In this document: positions 1 through 6,509 of the stretch, in pieces
Layout of the letters: each line of letters begins with the position of its first letter
Position numbering within the stretch: the stretch's first letter is position 1
Source: Sphingomonas sp. UBA4766
GTDB taxonomy: Bacteria; Pseudomonadota; Alphaproteobacteria; Sphingomonadales; Sphingomonadaceae
DNA: 9,421 nucleotides
Assembly (NCBI GenBank): GCA_002403415.1
Contig: DHHS01000130.1
Location: 1 to 9,421, forward strand
Direction of reading: 5' to 3'
Translations under genes and position numbers: made by a program
Notes under the pieces: generated by a model
Told to the model about the DNA's origin: nothing
Database searches by the model: none
What the model saw: the letters and a program-made list of their open reading frames with translations, nothing else

Positions 1-3000
1 GAATTCGGGGGCCGCTTCAATGTCAGCATGTAGCCGGTGTTGTTGATGAGATGGTCGTCGCGGTCGATCGCGAAAGACGGCGTCCAGGTTATCTCAGTGA
101 ACACGACCTTTTGAGCGGCGAAGGCGCCGTAATATGCGCACGGTCGCAACTCCCACCAGAAGCGGCCGTGGTCCTCGCGATGGCGTAACCCCTTGCGCTT
201 GCCGGTCTTGGGGTCCGGCAAACTTTCGAACAGTTTGAAGTGTCGATACAGGCTGGGAAACGCATCGGCGAAGATCGCTTCAGCAGCCTGTTCGGTCGCC
301 GCGCCCGCCCATGGCCAGGCAAAATCGCTGCTCGACTTCATCACGATCATCCACAGCCCTGCCCAGTCCGGCAGCCAGCGATCGATGTCCTGCCCGCGCA
401 AATAGGGCTTGATCACCTCGGCCGCGCGGCCATCCTCGGCGATCAAGCGTTCCTTGGTTGCCGTGTCGATGAGGAAAGCTTCGTTGAAGCCGGTCTTGAT
501 GCCATATAGCGGCTTCATGCCTGCATAATCGACCAGCGGCACGCCGTTCGTCCTGATCTTCGCGAGCAGTTCGGCAACGTCTGGCGGCTCCAGCGACCAT
601 GGCTCGGCGGTCAGCGTGTCGCGACGCGACAAGTAGGTCGCCGCCTGCACCGCATCGGCCAGCCCGCTGCGCGGGACGTCATCGCGCGGGATGACGGCCA
701 ACTCGAACGTTTCAGGCGCGGGTCCGGCGTCGGGTTTGCGCACGGCGATGATGCACGGGAACACATCGGCGTCAGGAAAGAAGCGCTTAGCGTGGCCGAA
801 ATCGGCCATGAACTCGACCCAGGCGTCCTCGGCGAACAGCCGCCGCAGCCCTTCGGCATAGCCCGCCTTCAACCACTTGTTGGTGACAACATAGGCCATG
901 CGTCCGCCCGGCCGCAGCAGCTTCAGCCCCTGCTCATAGAAATACACATAGAGGTCAGCCGTGCCGGCGAAGCTGCCATAGGCGCGTTCCAGCGAGGGCT
1001 TGATCGAGCTGATCATCTCCTGCCGCACATAAGGCGGGTTGCCGATCACGGCATCGAACCCGCCGCTGCGCCCCTGCGACGCGAGGTCGCGCCAGACGCC
1101 GGGAAAGGCGATCTCCCAATTCAGGAACCGGTGCTCGTCCGCCAACGCGCGCGCCTCGCGCACCAAAGCATCCGCCATCAATCGACGACGATCGTCAGGA
1201 CGGGCCGAGGGCAGCAGGCTGGCTTGCGCCGAAGGCTCGATAGCCCCGTCGCGCAGAGCCGGGTCGGCAATCTCGATAGCACCGGTTGCGATCATCGCAG
1301 GGTCACCGAAGCTCCCCTCCAGGACCATCTTGAAGGCTTCGGCTCGCGCATAACGGCGTTCGGCCTCTGCTGCCTTGGCCAGCGCCTTCTCGACCTTGGC
1401 CAGCGCCTTGGCCTTCACGGCGCGCTCTTTGTCATCGCCCTCGGCCATCTGCGCAACAGTGGCGCGCCCGACGGTTGCAATCTGCTCGGCCGATTCGCGG
1501 ATGCGCGCCGGGGCGTCGTCGAACACGCCCATCAACGTGTCCGCCTCTACCATGCTCAGCAGGGCGTCGATCGGCGCGCTGGCTTCGGCCACCGTGCCGA
1601 ACAGCGCCTTGGACTGTTCGACCTCGGCAATGTCATTGTCAGGGATCGTTTCGATCTGCGCCATCGCTGCGGCAACATTGTCGATCATAGCGAGATGCCG
1701 GTTGACCATCAGCGACCCGCGATTGGCGAGCCACAGGCTGGTCGGCCGCACCCAAGCGCCGAGCACGCTGTTGCCGCAGCGTAGATGGTGATCAAGGAAC
1801 GACAGCGGTGCCCCGACAGTGAAGCTGTGCAACCAGAGCGCGACCTTGGCGAGCTCGACAGCCATGGGGTTGAGGTCGACGCCGTAGATGCAGCGCTTCA
1901 GCACCATTCGGCGGACGATGTGCGGATCGTCGAGCTGTTCGGCGACGATCGGCCAGCCATGCTCGCTTGCCCGCGCTAGGATGTCGCCGCGCAGTCCGGC
2001 GATGCGTTCAACCAACGGCGACACATATCCGCCGCCAGCGGCAACGGCCGCGTCTTCGGTTGCCTTGAAGACCTTGTCAGACAGCCAGTCGACCAGGCTG
2101 ACGAGAAAGTGACCGGAACCCATCGCCGGATCAACGATCTTCAGGTCGAGCATGCGCGTGGCGGGGTCGAGCGCGGCAAGCGCATCGCCGGTGGTGCCAG
2201 CGGCAACGGCGTTGGCGAAGGCGGCGGTCACCTCATCAACGAGCGGACCAACCGCGCGCTCGATGATAAGCCCGACGAGATCTTCCGGCGTATAATATGA
2301 GCCCGACCGGTGCCGGGCACTATTGTCCGCGCGAGGCCTGACACCCCCTAAACCGTCCGCCTCGACAGCATATTCGAGGATCGATTCGTAGATCGAGCCG
2401 AGCTGCTGCACCGACAGATCGCGGTAGTTAATGTAGCGTGGGCGTGGATGGGCCGGCGGTGCGGCGGGCCGGTGCGACAACAGGAAAATCACCTCGCCGG
2501 TCACGGCATCCGGCAGCCGTACACGAGCAAGCAGGGGTGCGTTCGTCGGATCGAACAGGCCCCCGTTGTAGGGCGGTATACCAAGCTCGTCGTCACCCTC
2601 GGCGATGGCGCCGAAGATCGTCTCGAGCCGCGCCCAATATTCCGTGCTGCGCGCAGCGGGCGCGATGCCCTGCTCGCGCGCGTCCGCGATTTCAAGGCGC
2701 ATCCGGGTCAGGCTGTAGCGGGCATAGGGTCCGCGCTCGTCCGGCAGCAGATTGCGGTCCTCGGCGTAGAGGATGAACAGCAGCCGGTAGAGCGTCACGA
2801 GCGCGCCTGATCGCACCTCTTCGAGATAGGCATCATCGGTGCTTTCCGGACGAGCCCGGTCATGCTGCGGCAACGCGCGAACGAGCAGTGGGAAGACCCG
2901 ATCGAACACGACATCGGACAGATCGCGCGCAACGCGCTCTTCCCATTGGCGAGCATCGACCAGCGCCTGATCATGGAATGAACGACCCTGATCCTCAGGC

Positions 3001-3749
3001 AGAAAGGCAGCTCGGCCGAAGAGCAGCAAGAAAAGCCGCAGCGCGTGGTCGGCGGTGACGTCAGTATCGAGCAGATCAGGCGTGCAACCGGGGAGGCCGA
3101 ACACCTTGCCGAGATCTATCTCGAGATAGTCGTCCGCGACCGAAAGCGCGCCTTGCCAATAGAGCCGCCAATGCCGTCCGTTGGTGAGGATGCCCCAGCG
3201 CATCTTGCCCTGTGTGATGACATCGGCACGGCTTAGATAATGCATCAGCTGGGCGGCGGGCACGCCTTGATCGCCTTGCGCGGCACGATCGAGCGGGCGG
3301 TTCCAGCGTTTGGCTTCGACAAGGGCCGCGCCGTGGCGAAAACGCTGCCACGGATCGAGCCCGGCGGCCGCCGCGTCGGCATCGGCGTCGGGAAACAGCA
3401 AAGCGTCCGGTACGTCGTTACGACCGCGCGCGTCCATCCGTTGCTGCACCGAAATGTGATCCCAGCCGAGCAAGCGCAGCGCAGGATAGACGAGCTTTTC
3501 CTCGGTCTCGGCTTCAACGGGAGCTTTGCGCCTAGTAAGCGCCGTGAGCAGCTCGCCAATCTGCTCGCGGGCTTGATCGACGGCATCATCTGTCAGGTTG
3601 CGCCACTGGGCACTCTCGAGGATGCCTTGCGTCAACCAGTCCCTGGTAAATAGACCACCCTGCAGCACGCGCGCCATTCTCCCCGGCACGATGCATAGCG
3701 GATCGTGATCGCCCGGCAATGTCGAGATTTGCGGCGCATGATGCTCCAT
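1..3749 (-). CDS. Type IIG-like restriction-modification enzyme: PD-(D/E)XK nuclease fused to N6-adenine methyltransferase (partial, 3' end outside window)
   Basis: A minus-strand frame stays open from 3749 to the left edge (about 1,249 codons) and encodes a single-chain restriction enzyme and methylase. An in-frame TGA at 3758-3756, two codons upstream of the ATG, and a GAGG Shine-Dalgarno element fix the start. Near the N-terminus, TEEKLVYPALRLLGW is followed by P114-D115 and E145-A-K147, the pattern of a PD-(D/E)XK nuclease. An alpha-helical region follows. The methylase begins with GSYYTP (about 483-488), then DPAMGSGHFL at 540 (SAM-binding motif I), GVDLNPMAVELAK near 625, and NPPY at 904-907 (motif IV, adenine-N6). 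A charged Lys/Ala/Glu-rich helix, probably coiled coil, sits near 770-806. From about 1040 the text GIKTGFNEAF and IKPYLRGQDIDRW matches a TaqI-like target-recognition domain. By family knowledge it should methylate adenine in one site and cut unmodified DNA. BREX PglX is less likely because a nuclease is present. Confidence 0.9.
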   Translation of the reverse strand, partial: MEHHAPQISTLPGDHDPLCIVPGRMARVLQGGLFTRDWLTQGILESAQWRNLTDDAVDQAREQIGELLTALTRRKAPVEAETEEKLVYPALRLLGWDHISVQQRMDARGRNDVPDALLFPDADADAAAAGLDPWQRFRHGAALVEAKRWNRPLDRAAQGDQGVPAAQLMHYLSRADVITQGKMRWGILTNGRHWRLYWQGALSVADDYLEIDLGKVFGLPGCTPDLLDTDVTADHALRLFLLLFGRAAFLPEDQGRSFHDQALVDARQWEERVARDLSDVVFDRVFPLLVRALPQHDRARPESTDDAYLEEVRSGALVTLYRLLFILYAEDRNLLPDERGPYARYSLTRMRLEIADAREQGIAPAARSTEYWARLETIFGAIAEGDDELGIPPYNGGLFDPTNAPLLARVRLPDAVTGEVIFLLSHRPAAPPAHPRPRYINYRDLSVQQLGSIYESILEYAVEADGLGGVRPRADNSARHRSGSYYTPEDLVGLIIERAVGPLVDEVTAAFANAVAAGTTGDALAALDPATRMLDLKIVDPAMGSGHFLVSLVDWLSDKVFKATEDAAVAAGGGYVSPLVERIAGLRGDILARASEHGWPIVAEQLDDPHIVRRMVLKRCIYGVDLNPMAVELAKVALWLHSFTVGAPLSFLDHHLRCGNSVLGAWVRPTSLWLANRGSLMVNRHLAMIDNVAAAMAQIETIPDNDIAEVEQSKALFGTVAEASAPIDALLSMVEADTLMGVFDDAPARIRESAEQIATVGRATVAQMAEGDDKERAVKAKALAKVEKALAKAAEAERRYARAEAFKMVLEGSFGDPAMIATGAIEIADPALRDGAIEPSAQASLLPSARPDDRRRLMADALVREARALADEHRFLNWEIAFPGVWRDLASQGRSGGFDAVIGNPPYVRQEMISSIKPSLERAYGSFAGTADLYVYFYEQGLKLLRPGGRMAYVVTNKWLKAGYAEGLRRLFAEDAWVEFMADFGHAKRFFPDADVFPCIIAVRKPDAGPAPETFELAVIPRDDVPRSGLADAVQAATYLSRRDTLTAEPWSLEPPDVAELLAKIRTNGVPLVDYAGMKPLYGIKTGFNEAFLIDTATKERLIAEDGRAAEVIKPYLRGQDIDRWLPDWAGLWMIVMKSSSDFAWPWAGAATEQAAEAIFADAFPSLYRHFKLFESLPDPKTGKRKGLRHREDHGRFWWELRPCAYYGAFAAQKVVFTEITWTPSFAIDRDDHLINNTGYMLTLKRPPN

Positions 3750-3858
3750 CGGACCTCACGACGGCCGTGAATTCGGTCATTCGGACGGAGCCGCAGGCCT
3801 CGCAAATGGTGGAGGGCAGTTCTCCGATGAAATCACTGTGGTTCGCGTGATCCAACAT
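3586..3858 (-). pseudogene. Possible remnant of a small zinc-ribbon protein, running into the restriction-enzyme gene
   Basis: An ATG at 3858 opens a 90-codon frame whose first 40 or so codons lie in the gap between the integrase and the restriction enzyme. They read as a possible small protein, with ELPSTICEACGSVRMTEF containing one CxxC pair. From memory, small alphaproteobacterial hypothetical proteins begin with a similar LP-T-C-x2-C segment and finish with a second CxxC. Here the second pair is missing, and the rest of the frame lies out of phase over the 5' end of the restriction-enzyme gene, where it is Arg/Ala-rich and shadow-like. No convincing Shine-Dalgarno element precedes the ATG. 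It is either a decayed 5' fragment cut when the restriction gene arrived, or chance. The family resemblance is a guess. Confidence 0.25.
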
Positions 3859-3913
3859 GTGATTAGGGACCGGTAGAGTTGAGATCGGTCACGGCGTCGG
3901 CGGATCGACGGTA

Positions 3914-5182
3914 TCAACTGGCTTTGCCTTCTTTCGGGGCGAAGGCCGCGGGGCAAAGCTCGCTTATCGCGTCGATGATCGCGCCAAGGGCCTTAGTGGC
4001 AGCGTGTTGATAATCGGGGTCAAAAGCAGCATACAAATCGGTGACGCTGTCGATCACGCGGTGGCCGAGCTGGACCTCAATTTGGTCACCAGGGACCTTT
4101 AGCGCCGGGTCACGCCACTCCTCCGACCATGCCCGGGGTGTCCCTGCGTCGCGAAGCAGTTGGCCAATGGATCGACGGATCAGCTTCATCCCGCCCTCGC
4201 CATCCGCCGGCCAGTTGAGCGACCTCACCATCGTCTCCCAAGCTGATTTCACGGACACGAAGGGCACAAAAAAGCCATCAACCTCGTCGATGCGCTCACC
4301 GAGTTGAGGCGGCACAATAACAATAGCCCGCCGCTTACGAGTTTGGCGGCGTCCGGCGGGATTCAACGCGATGACGCGCCGCTGGGGGTTCCACTGTCGC
4401 CGTTCTGGCTTGGTCGAGAAGTCATGAACGGCATCTGGACGCGCGGCTGTTCCGACGCTCAACATCAGGAACCGGTGAAGTCCAAATCGTTTCGTCGGAT
4501 ACTTTGGATCGGTCGCGTAGCGAAATGCATCGGCAAGGTCCGCCACCGAAAGGCGCCGCTGCGGCGTGCGGTTCAATTCCTTTGTTGGGATCGGCTTGAA
4601 CTGCGCGGGCCTTGATATATCGCCGCGCTTGGCTGCCGCATTGATAGCCGCGGCTAGCTGGAGCACTGAATTCTCGATTGAAGAAAGAGACCTCGGAGCC
4701 GAGCGGACCCCTCCCGAGCTTGTGATGACGGGCTGATTGCCCAACCAAGTTCGAAAACGCGCAATCCATGACTCGTCAACCTTCGAGCACCGGACATCTG
4801 GCGTCTCAAGTGTCGCGATGTACCGCACGACGTGATTCAATCGGGCTCGCACCGCGCCGAACGACGGAAGTTCTTCGTGGGTCGTAAGATAGTCCGTTAT
4901 CGCGCGTAGCACCAACATGTCGGCAGCCCCGGTTCGGCGCTGCCCGCACGTTGGACAAATGAGTTCACCCTCAGTGTGCTGAAGATAGTGGCGATCTAGC
5001 GCCGCCCGGGCGGCTGCGAGATCTGCTGTGCGTGTGCTAACAGAGCGATTGCGTCCTCGTTCTGCGTCATACCAGAAGATTGCGAGATACGGGGATCGGA
5101 GGCTTCCATCGGACCGCCGGTCCCAATCGAGCCAGTAGGCATCGCGGTCATAGAGTCCGCGCTTCTTTGGTCTGCGCGCCAT
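3914..5182 (-). CDS. Tyrosine recombinase / phage-type integrase (422 aa)
   Basis: This is a site-specific recombinase that would integrate and excise the element. The start is the ATG at 5182, preceded by AAGGAG (5196-5191) with an 8-base spacer. A longer in-frame extension to 5380 is Arg/Pro-rich and looks non-coding. The N-terminus is arm-binding-like and carries one CxxC pair (C76, C79, in ICPTCGQ). The catalytic domain starts near residue 210. Box I is GTAARPDAV with R248, and a likely beta-hairpin lysine is K283 in RRQTRKRRA. Box II is MKLIRRS with R336; the usual histidine three residues earlier is K333. LGH (H374) is followed by TDLYAAF with Y384 as probable nucleophile. Length fits the family. 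It lies on the same strand as the restriction enzyme, 164 bases upstream of it, and about 1.2 kb from tRNA-Val. The nearest relatives cannot be named without a search. Confidence 0.88.
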   Translation of the reverse strand: MARRPKKRGLYDRDAYWLDWDRRSDGSLRSPYLAIFWYDAERGRNRSVSTRTADLAAARAALDRHYLQHTEGELICPTCGQRRTGAADMLVLRAITDYLTTHEELPSFGAVRARLNHVVRYIATLETPDVRCSKVDESWIARFRTWLGNQPVITSSGGVRSAPRSLSSIENSVLQLAAAINAAAKRGDISRPAQFKPIPTKELNRTPQRRLSVADLADAFRYATDPKYPTKRFGLHRFLMLSVGTAARPDAVHDFSTKPERRQWNPQRRVIALNPAGRRQTRKRRAIVIVPPQLGERIDEVDGFFVPFVSVKSAWETMVRSLNWPADGEGGMKLIRRSIGQLLRDAGTPRAWSEEWRDPALKVPGDQIEVQLGHRVIDSVTDLYAAFDPDYQHAATKALGAIIDAISELCPAAFAPKEGKAS

Positions 5183-5343
5183 TTCGCACGCTCCTTCAGT
5201 TTCTCGGCCGCAGCGGCCTGGATGATGTCGTTGACGCCGATGTCGGTAAGGAGATCGAGGTCGGCGGCCTCGATGCGGATCCCTCGTCCGCGTTGGATTG
5301 CCCGCGACCAGCGTCGCGCGAGGTCGGCGATATCCTCGGTCAT
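4996..5343 (-). CDS. Small hypothetical protein overlapping the integrase start (115 aa)
   Basis: I do not recognise a named family. From ATG 5343 the first 60 residues look genuinely coding: MTEDIADLARRW, then a basic stretch, GIRIEAADLDLLTDIGV and an Ala/Glu/Lys-rich helix. From memory, small proteins of this general type sit directly upstream of integrases in sphingomonad elements. No strong ribosome binding site precedes 5343; a TTG at 5376 is an alternative start. The frame runs 187 bases into the integrase gene in another phase. Its last 50 residues, rich in Gly, Ser, Met and Gln, may be read-through of the overlap without functional constraint. An accessory role for the integrase (excisionase-like, or translational coupling) is only an inference from position; no DNA-binding motif is obvious. 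Confidence 0.55.
   Translation of the reverse strand: MTEDIADLARRWSRAIQRGRGIRIEAADLDLLTDIGVNDIIQAAAAEKLKERAKWRADQRSADSMTAMPTGSIGTGGPMEASDPRISQSSGMTQNEDAIALLAHAQQISQPPGRR
5191..5196 (-). promoter_or_regulatory. Strong Shine-Dalgarno that sets the integrase start
   Basis: AAGGAG on the minus strand sits 8 bases before the integrase ATG at 5182 and lies inside the coding frame of the small upstream ORF. It supports the 422-residue start over the longer open frame that begins at 5380. Confidence 0.7.
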
Positions 5344-5362
5344 TGGGAAGCCTGTCGGCCCA

Positions 5363-5373
5363 GTCCCGGGGAC
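5363..5373. promoter_or_regulatory. Short palindrome in the divergent intergenic region, possible operator
   Basis: GTCCC-G-GGGAC is an 11-base perfect inverted repeat around one central base, 20 bases upstream of the minus-strand small ORF. It lies between divergently transcribed genes, one of which encodes an Xre-type regulator, so it is a candidate binding site. In GC-rich DNA an 11-base palindrome can arise by chance. Confidence 0.2.
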
Positions 5374-5422
5374 CAAACATTGCCCGCTTGCGTCGACGTT
5401 GGTTGGCTTGTGGAGGGCGTCG

Positions 5423-5458
5423 ATGGGGAGGAATTCGTCTTCATGCGACGGGTGTTAG
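5423..5458 (+). CDS. Possible 11-codon leader peptide before the Xre-type regulator
   Basis: The ATG at 5423 is preceded by GGAGGG (5412-5417) at proper spacing and encodes MGRNSSSCDGC before TAG at 5456-5458. The stop overlaps the AGGAGG element (5457-5462) that precedes the regulator start at 5477. This arrangement would allow translational coupling or a simple leader. It is too short for coding statistics and may be coincidental. Confidence 0.25.
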   Translation: MGRNSSSCDGC

Positions 5459-5476
5459 GAGGGGCAATTCTCTGAT

Positions 5477-6043
5477 ATGCAACAACCTGACATTTTAGTG
5501 ACGAGTCCCGTGGCACCGCTGAGCAGATCAAGGCTTCCTGATGGTTTCGTGGGGTTCAGACCCGACCTGGGCGCGTTCCTGAAGGCTCGCCGAAAGAAGG
5601 AAAAGTGGAAGCAACAGACGCTCGCAGATGCGATCGGCATCGCGCGACCGAGCCTTTCGGCGATCGAGAACGGACATGCATGGCCACTGCTGGACACACT
5701 GGAAGCACTAGCAAGGGAATTGGAACTTACCCAGGACATGATATTCTTGCGCGGCGATAAAGATCGAAAAGCAAGGTCAAGCGGTCACTCTCGGCGGGCA
5801 TACTACCGGCTTGAGTTGGGGCGAGGACTGAGGGAGGGGCGAAAGCGCGAAGGCCTTACGCTTCGACAGATAGCTCACAGGTGCGACATATCAGTTGCAC
5901 AGCTGTCTAGGATCGAGCGAGGCGATGCCACACGCAGTCGCGCATACAGAGACCATCCAGATTACATGGAGTTACCGAAGCAGGATCGGCCACTCCAATT
6001 TCGGCATCCGGAGCTTCAGCGGCTCTATCTGTTAGATGATTGA
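5477..6043 (+). CDS. Transcriptional regulator with two Xre/Cro-type helix-turn-helix domains (188 aa)
   Basis: A probable DNA-binding regulator of the element, transcribed away from the integrase. After about 30 N-terminal residues, domain 1 (about 31-87) reads LGAFLKARRKKEKW, QQTLADAIGIARPSLSAIE, NGHAWPLLDTLEALARELEL, a full five-helix Xre fold. Domain 2 (about 113-150) reads LGRGLREGRKREGLTLRQIA and ISVAQLSRIERGD, covering the helix-turn-helix but not the usual final helices. Instead there is a 38-residue tail with HPDYMELP and LQFRHPELQRLYLLDD. The AGGAGG element is 14 bases before ATG 5477, a long spacer, and no closer in-frame start exists. Its base composition is visibly less GC-rich than the chromosomal genes to the right, consistent with transfer. 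It could repress the integrase promoter or act as a control protein for the restriction enzyme; neither is shown by the sequence. Confidence 0.85.
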   Translation: MQQPDILVTSPVAPLSRSRLPDGFVGFRPDLGAFLKARRKKEKWKQQTLADAIGIARPSLSAIENGHAWPLLDTLEALARELELTQDMIFLRGDKDRKARSSGHSRRAYYRLELGRGLREGRKREGLTLRQIAHRCDISVAQLSRIERGDATRSRAYRDHPDYMELPKQDRPLQFRHPELQRLYLLDD

Positions 6044-6354
6044 ATACCTGACGACACGCCGACCAAACTATCATTTCGGCATTGGTGGGACGGCGCCGTG
6101 ATACGCGAGCAGGTGCGGGACGAGATCAGACAAGTCGACCGTCGCGCCGTTCGCGCACGCGCCCTACGGATCTCGCGGCGCAACCGAACCGCATGCATGC
6201 CCCAGCGCCGAAGCGGATTGCGCACGCCACAGCGGCACCGCTTGAATTCAGCTCGGATTCCGCATCGCAGACATGATTTGTTCCGGGTTCGTTTTGGCAA
6301 CACACCGGAGTTGCACCGGACACGATCCGTCAAATCACCATCGCCGGACAAACA
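6044..6354. other. Gene-free junction between the regulator and the tRNA terminator
   Basis: No convincing gene was found in these 311 bases. The open frames on both strands are Arg-rich and lack ribosome binding sites. A 21-codon frame overlaps the regulator stop (ATG at 6036) but has no support. By position this is where one end of the element should meet the tRNA region, so it may contain recombinase arm sites. No direct repeat of the tRNA 3' end was seen. Confidence 0.4.
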
Positions 6355-6388
6355 AAAACCCCGCAACCTGTTCAGATTGCGGGGTTTT
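6355..6388 (-). terminator. Rho-independent terminator of tRNA-Val
   Basis: A perfect 12-base inverted repeat, AAAACCCCGCAA with TTGCGGGGTTTT, encloses a 10-base loop. On the minus strand it is followed by a T run (TTTTTG) and begins three bases after the tRNA CCA end, so it terminates the tRNA transcript. Confidence 0.9.
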
Positions 6389-6391
6389 CAA

Positions 6392-6466
6392 TGGTGGGCG
6401 TGGCAAGGATTGAACTTGCGACCCCTGCGATGTCAACACAGTGCTCTACCACTGAGCTACACGCCC
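6392..6466 (-). tRNA. tRNA-Val (anticodon GAC)
   Basis: The 75-base minus-strand gene folds into a standard cloverleaf. The 7-bp acceptor is GGGCGTG/CACGCCC, the D arm is GCTC/GAGC, and the anticodon stem is CTGTG/CGCAG with loop TTGACAT (anticodon GAC, reading GUC). A 5-base variable loop and the T arm GCAAG-TTCAATC-CTTGC follow. The CCA end is encoded (6394-6392). It lies 43 bases downstream of cpdR on the same strand and faces the integrase-bearing region with its 3' end, the usual orientation for a tRNA used as an integration site. Confidence 0.97.
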
Positions 6467-6470
6467 ACGG

Positions 6471-6494
6471 AGCGCGCCCAATAACCGGCGCGCT
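6471..6494 (-). repeat. Perfect 8-bp hairpin between cpdR and tRNA-Val
   Basis: AGCGCGCC and GGCGCGCT pair perfectly around the 8-base loop GGTTATTG (minus strand). It ends four bases before the tRNA 5' end. There is no U tract, so it is not a standard terminator. It could be a processing signal in a cpdR-tRNA transcript or could overlap the tRNA promoter. Confidence 0.6.
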
Positions 6495-6506
6495 GATCGC
6501 TGGCAA
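6479..6506 (-). promoter_or_regulatory. Candidate tRNA-Val promoter
   Basis: TTGCCA (6506-6501), a 16-base spacer and TTATTG (6484-6479) resemble sigma70 -35 and -10 boxes. Transcription would begin a few bases before the tRNA 5' end. The -10 box coincides with the loop of the hairpin at 6471-6494 and is a weak match, so co-transcription from cpdR remains possible. Confidence 0.35.
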
Positions 6507-6509
6507 CCC

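Noticed and set aside
1121..1133. The string CAGGAACCGGTG occurs here and again near 4468
   Set aside because: A single 12-base match inside two unrelated coding genes, with no extension on either side, is best treated as chance.
792..1784. A 330-codon plus-strand open frame opposite the restriction enzyme
   Set aside because: It is antisense to a frame with clear NPPY and other methylase motifs, and its residues (Arg, His, Gln, Leu rich) are typical of a GC-rich shadow. No domain was recognised.
5080..5475. A 131-codon plus-strand frame ending just before the regulator
   Set aside because: It is antisense to the integrase N-terminus and the small ORF and has no recognisable domain. Its end at 5475 near the regulator start appears accidental.
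6036..6101. A 21-codon frame whose ATG overlaps the regulator stop codon (ATGATTGA)
   Set aside because: The overlap resembles translational coupling, but the peptide is too short to assess and nothing else supports it.
1..6390. Search by eye for CRISPR arrays or tandem repeats in the accessory region
   Set aside because: No regularly spaced direct repeats were seen, so no array is reported.
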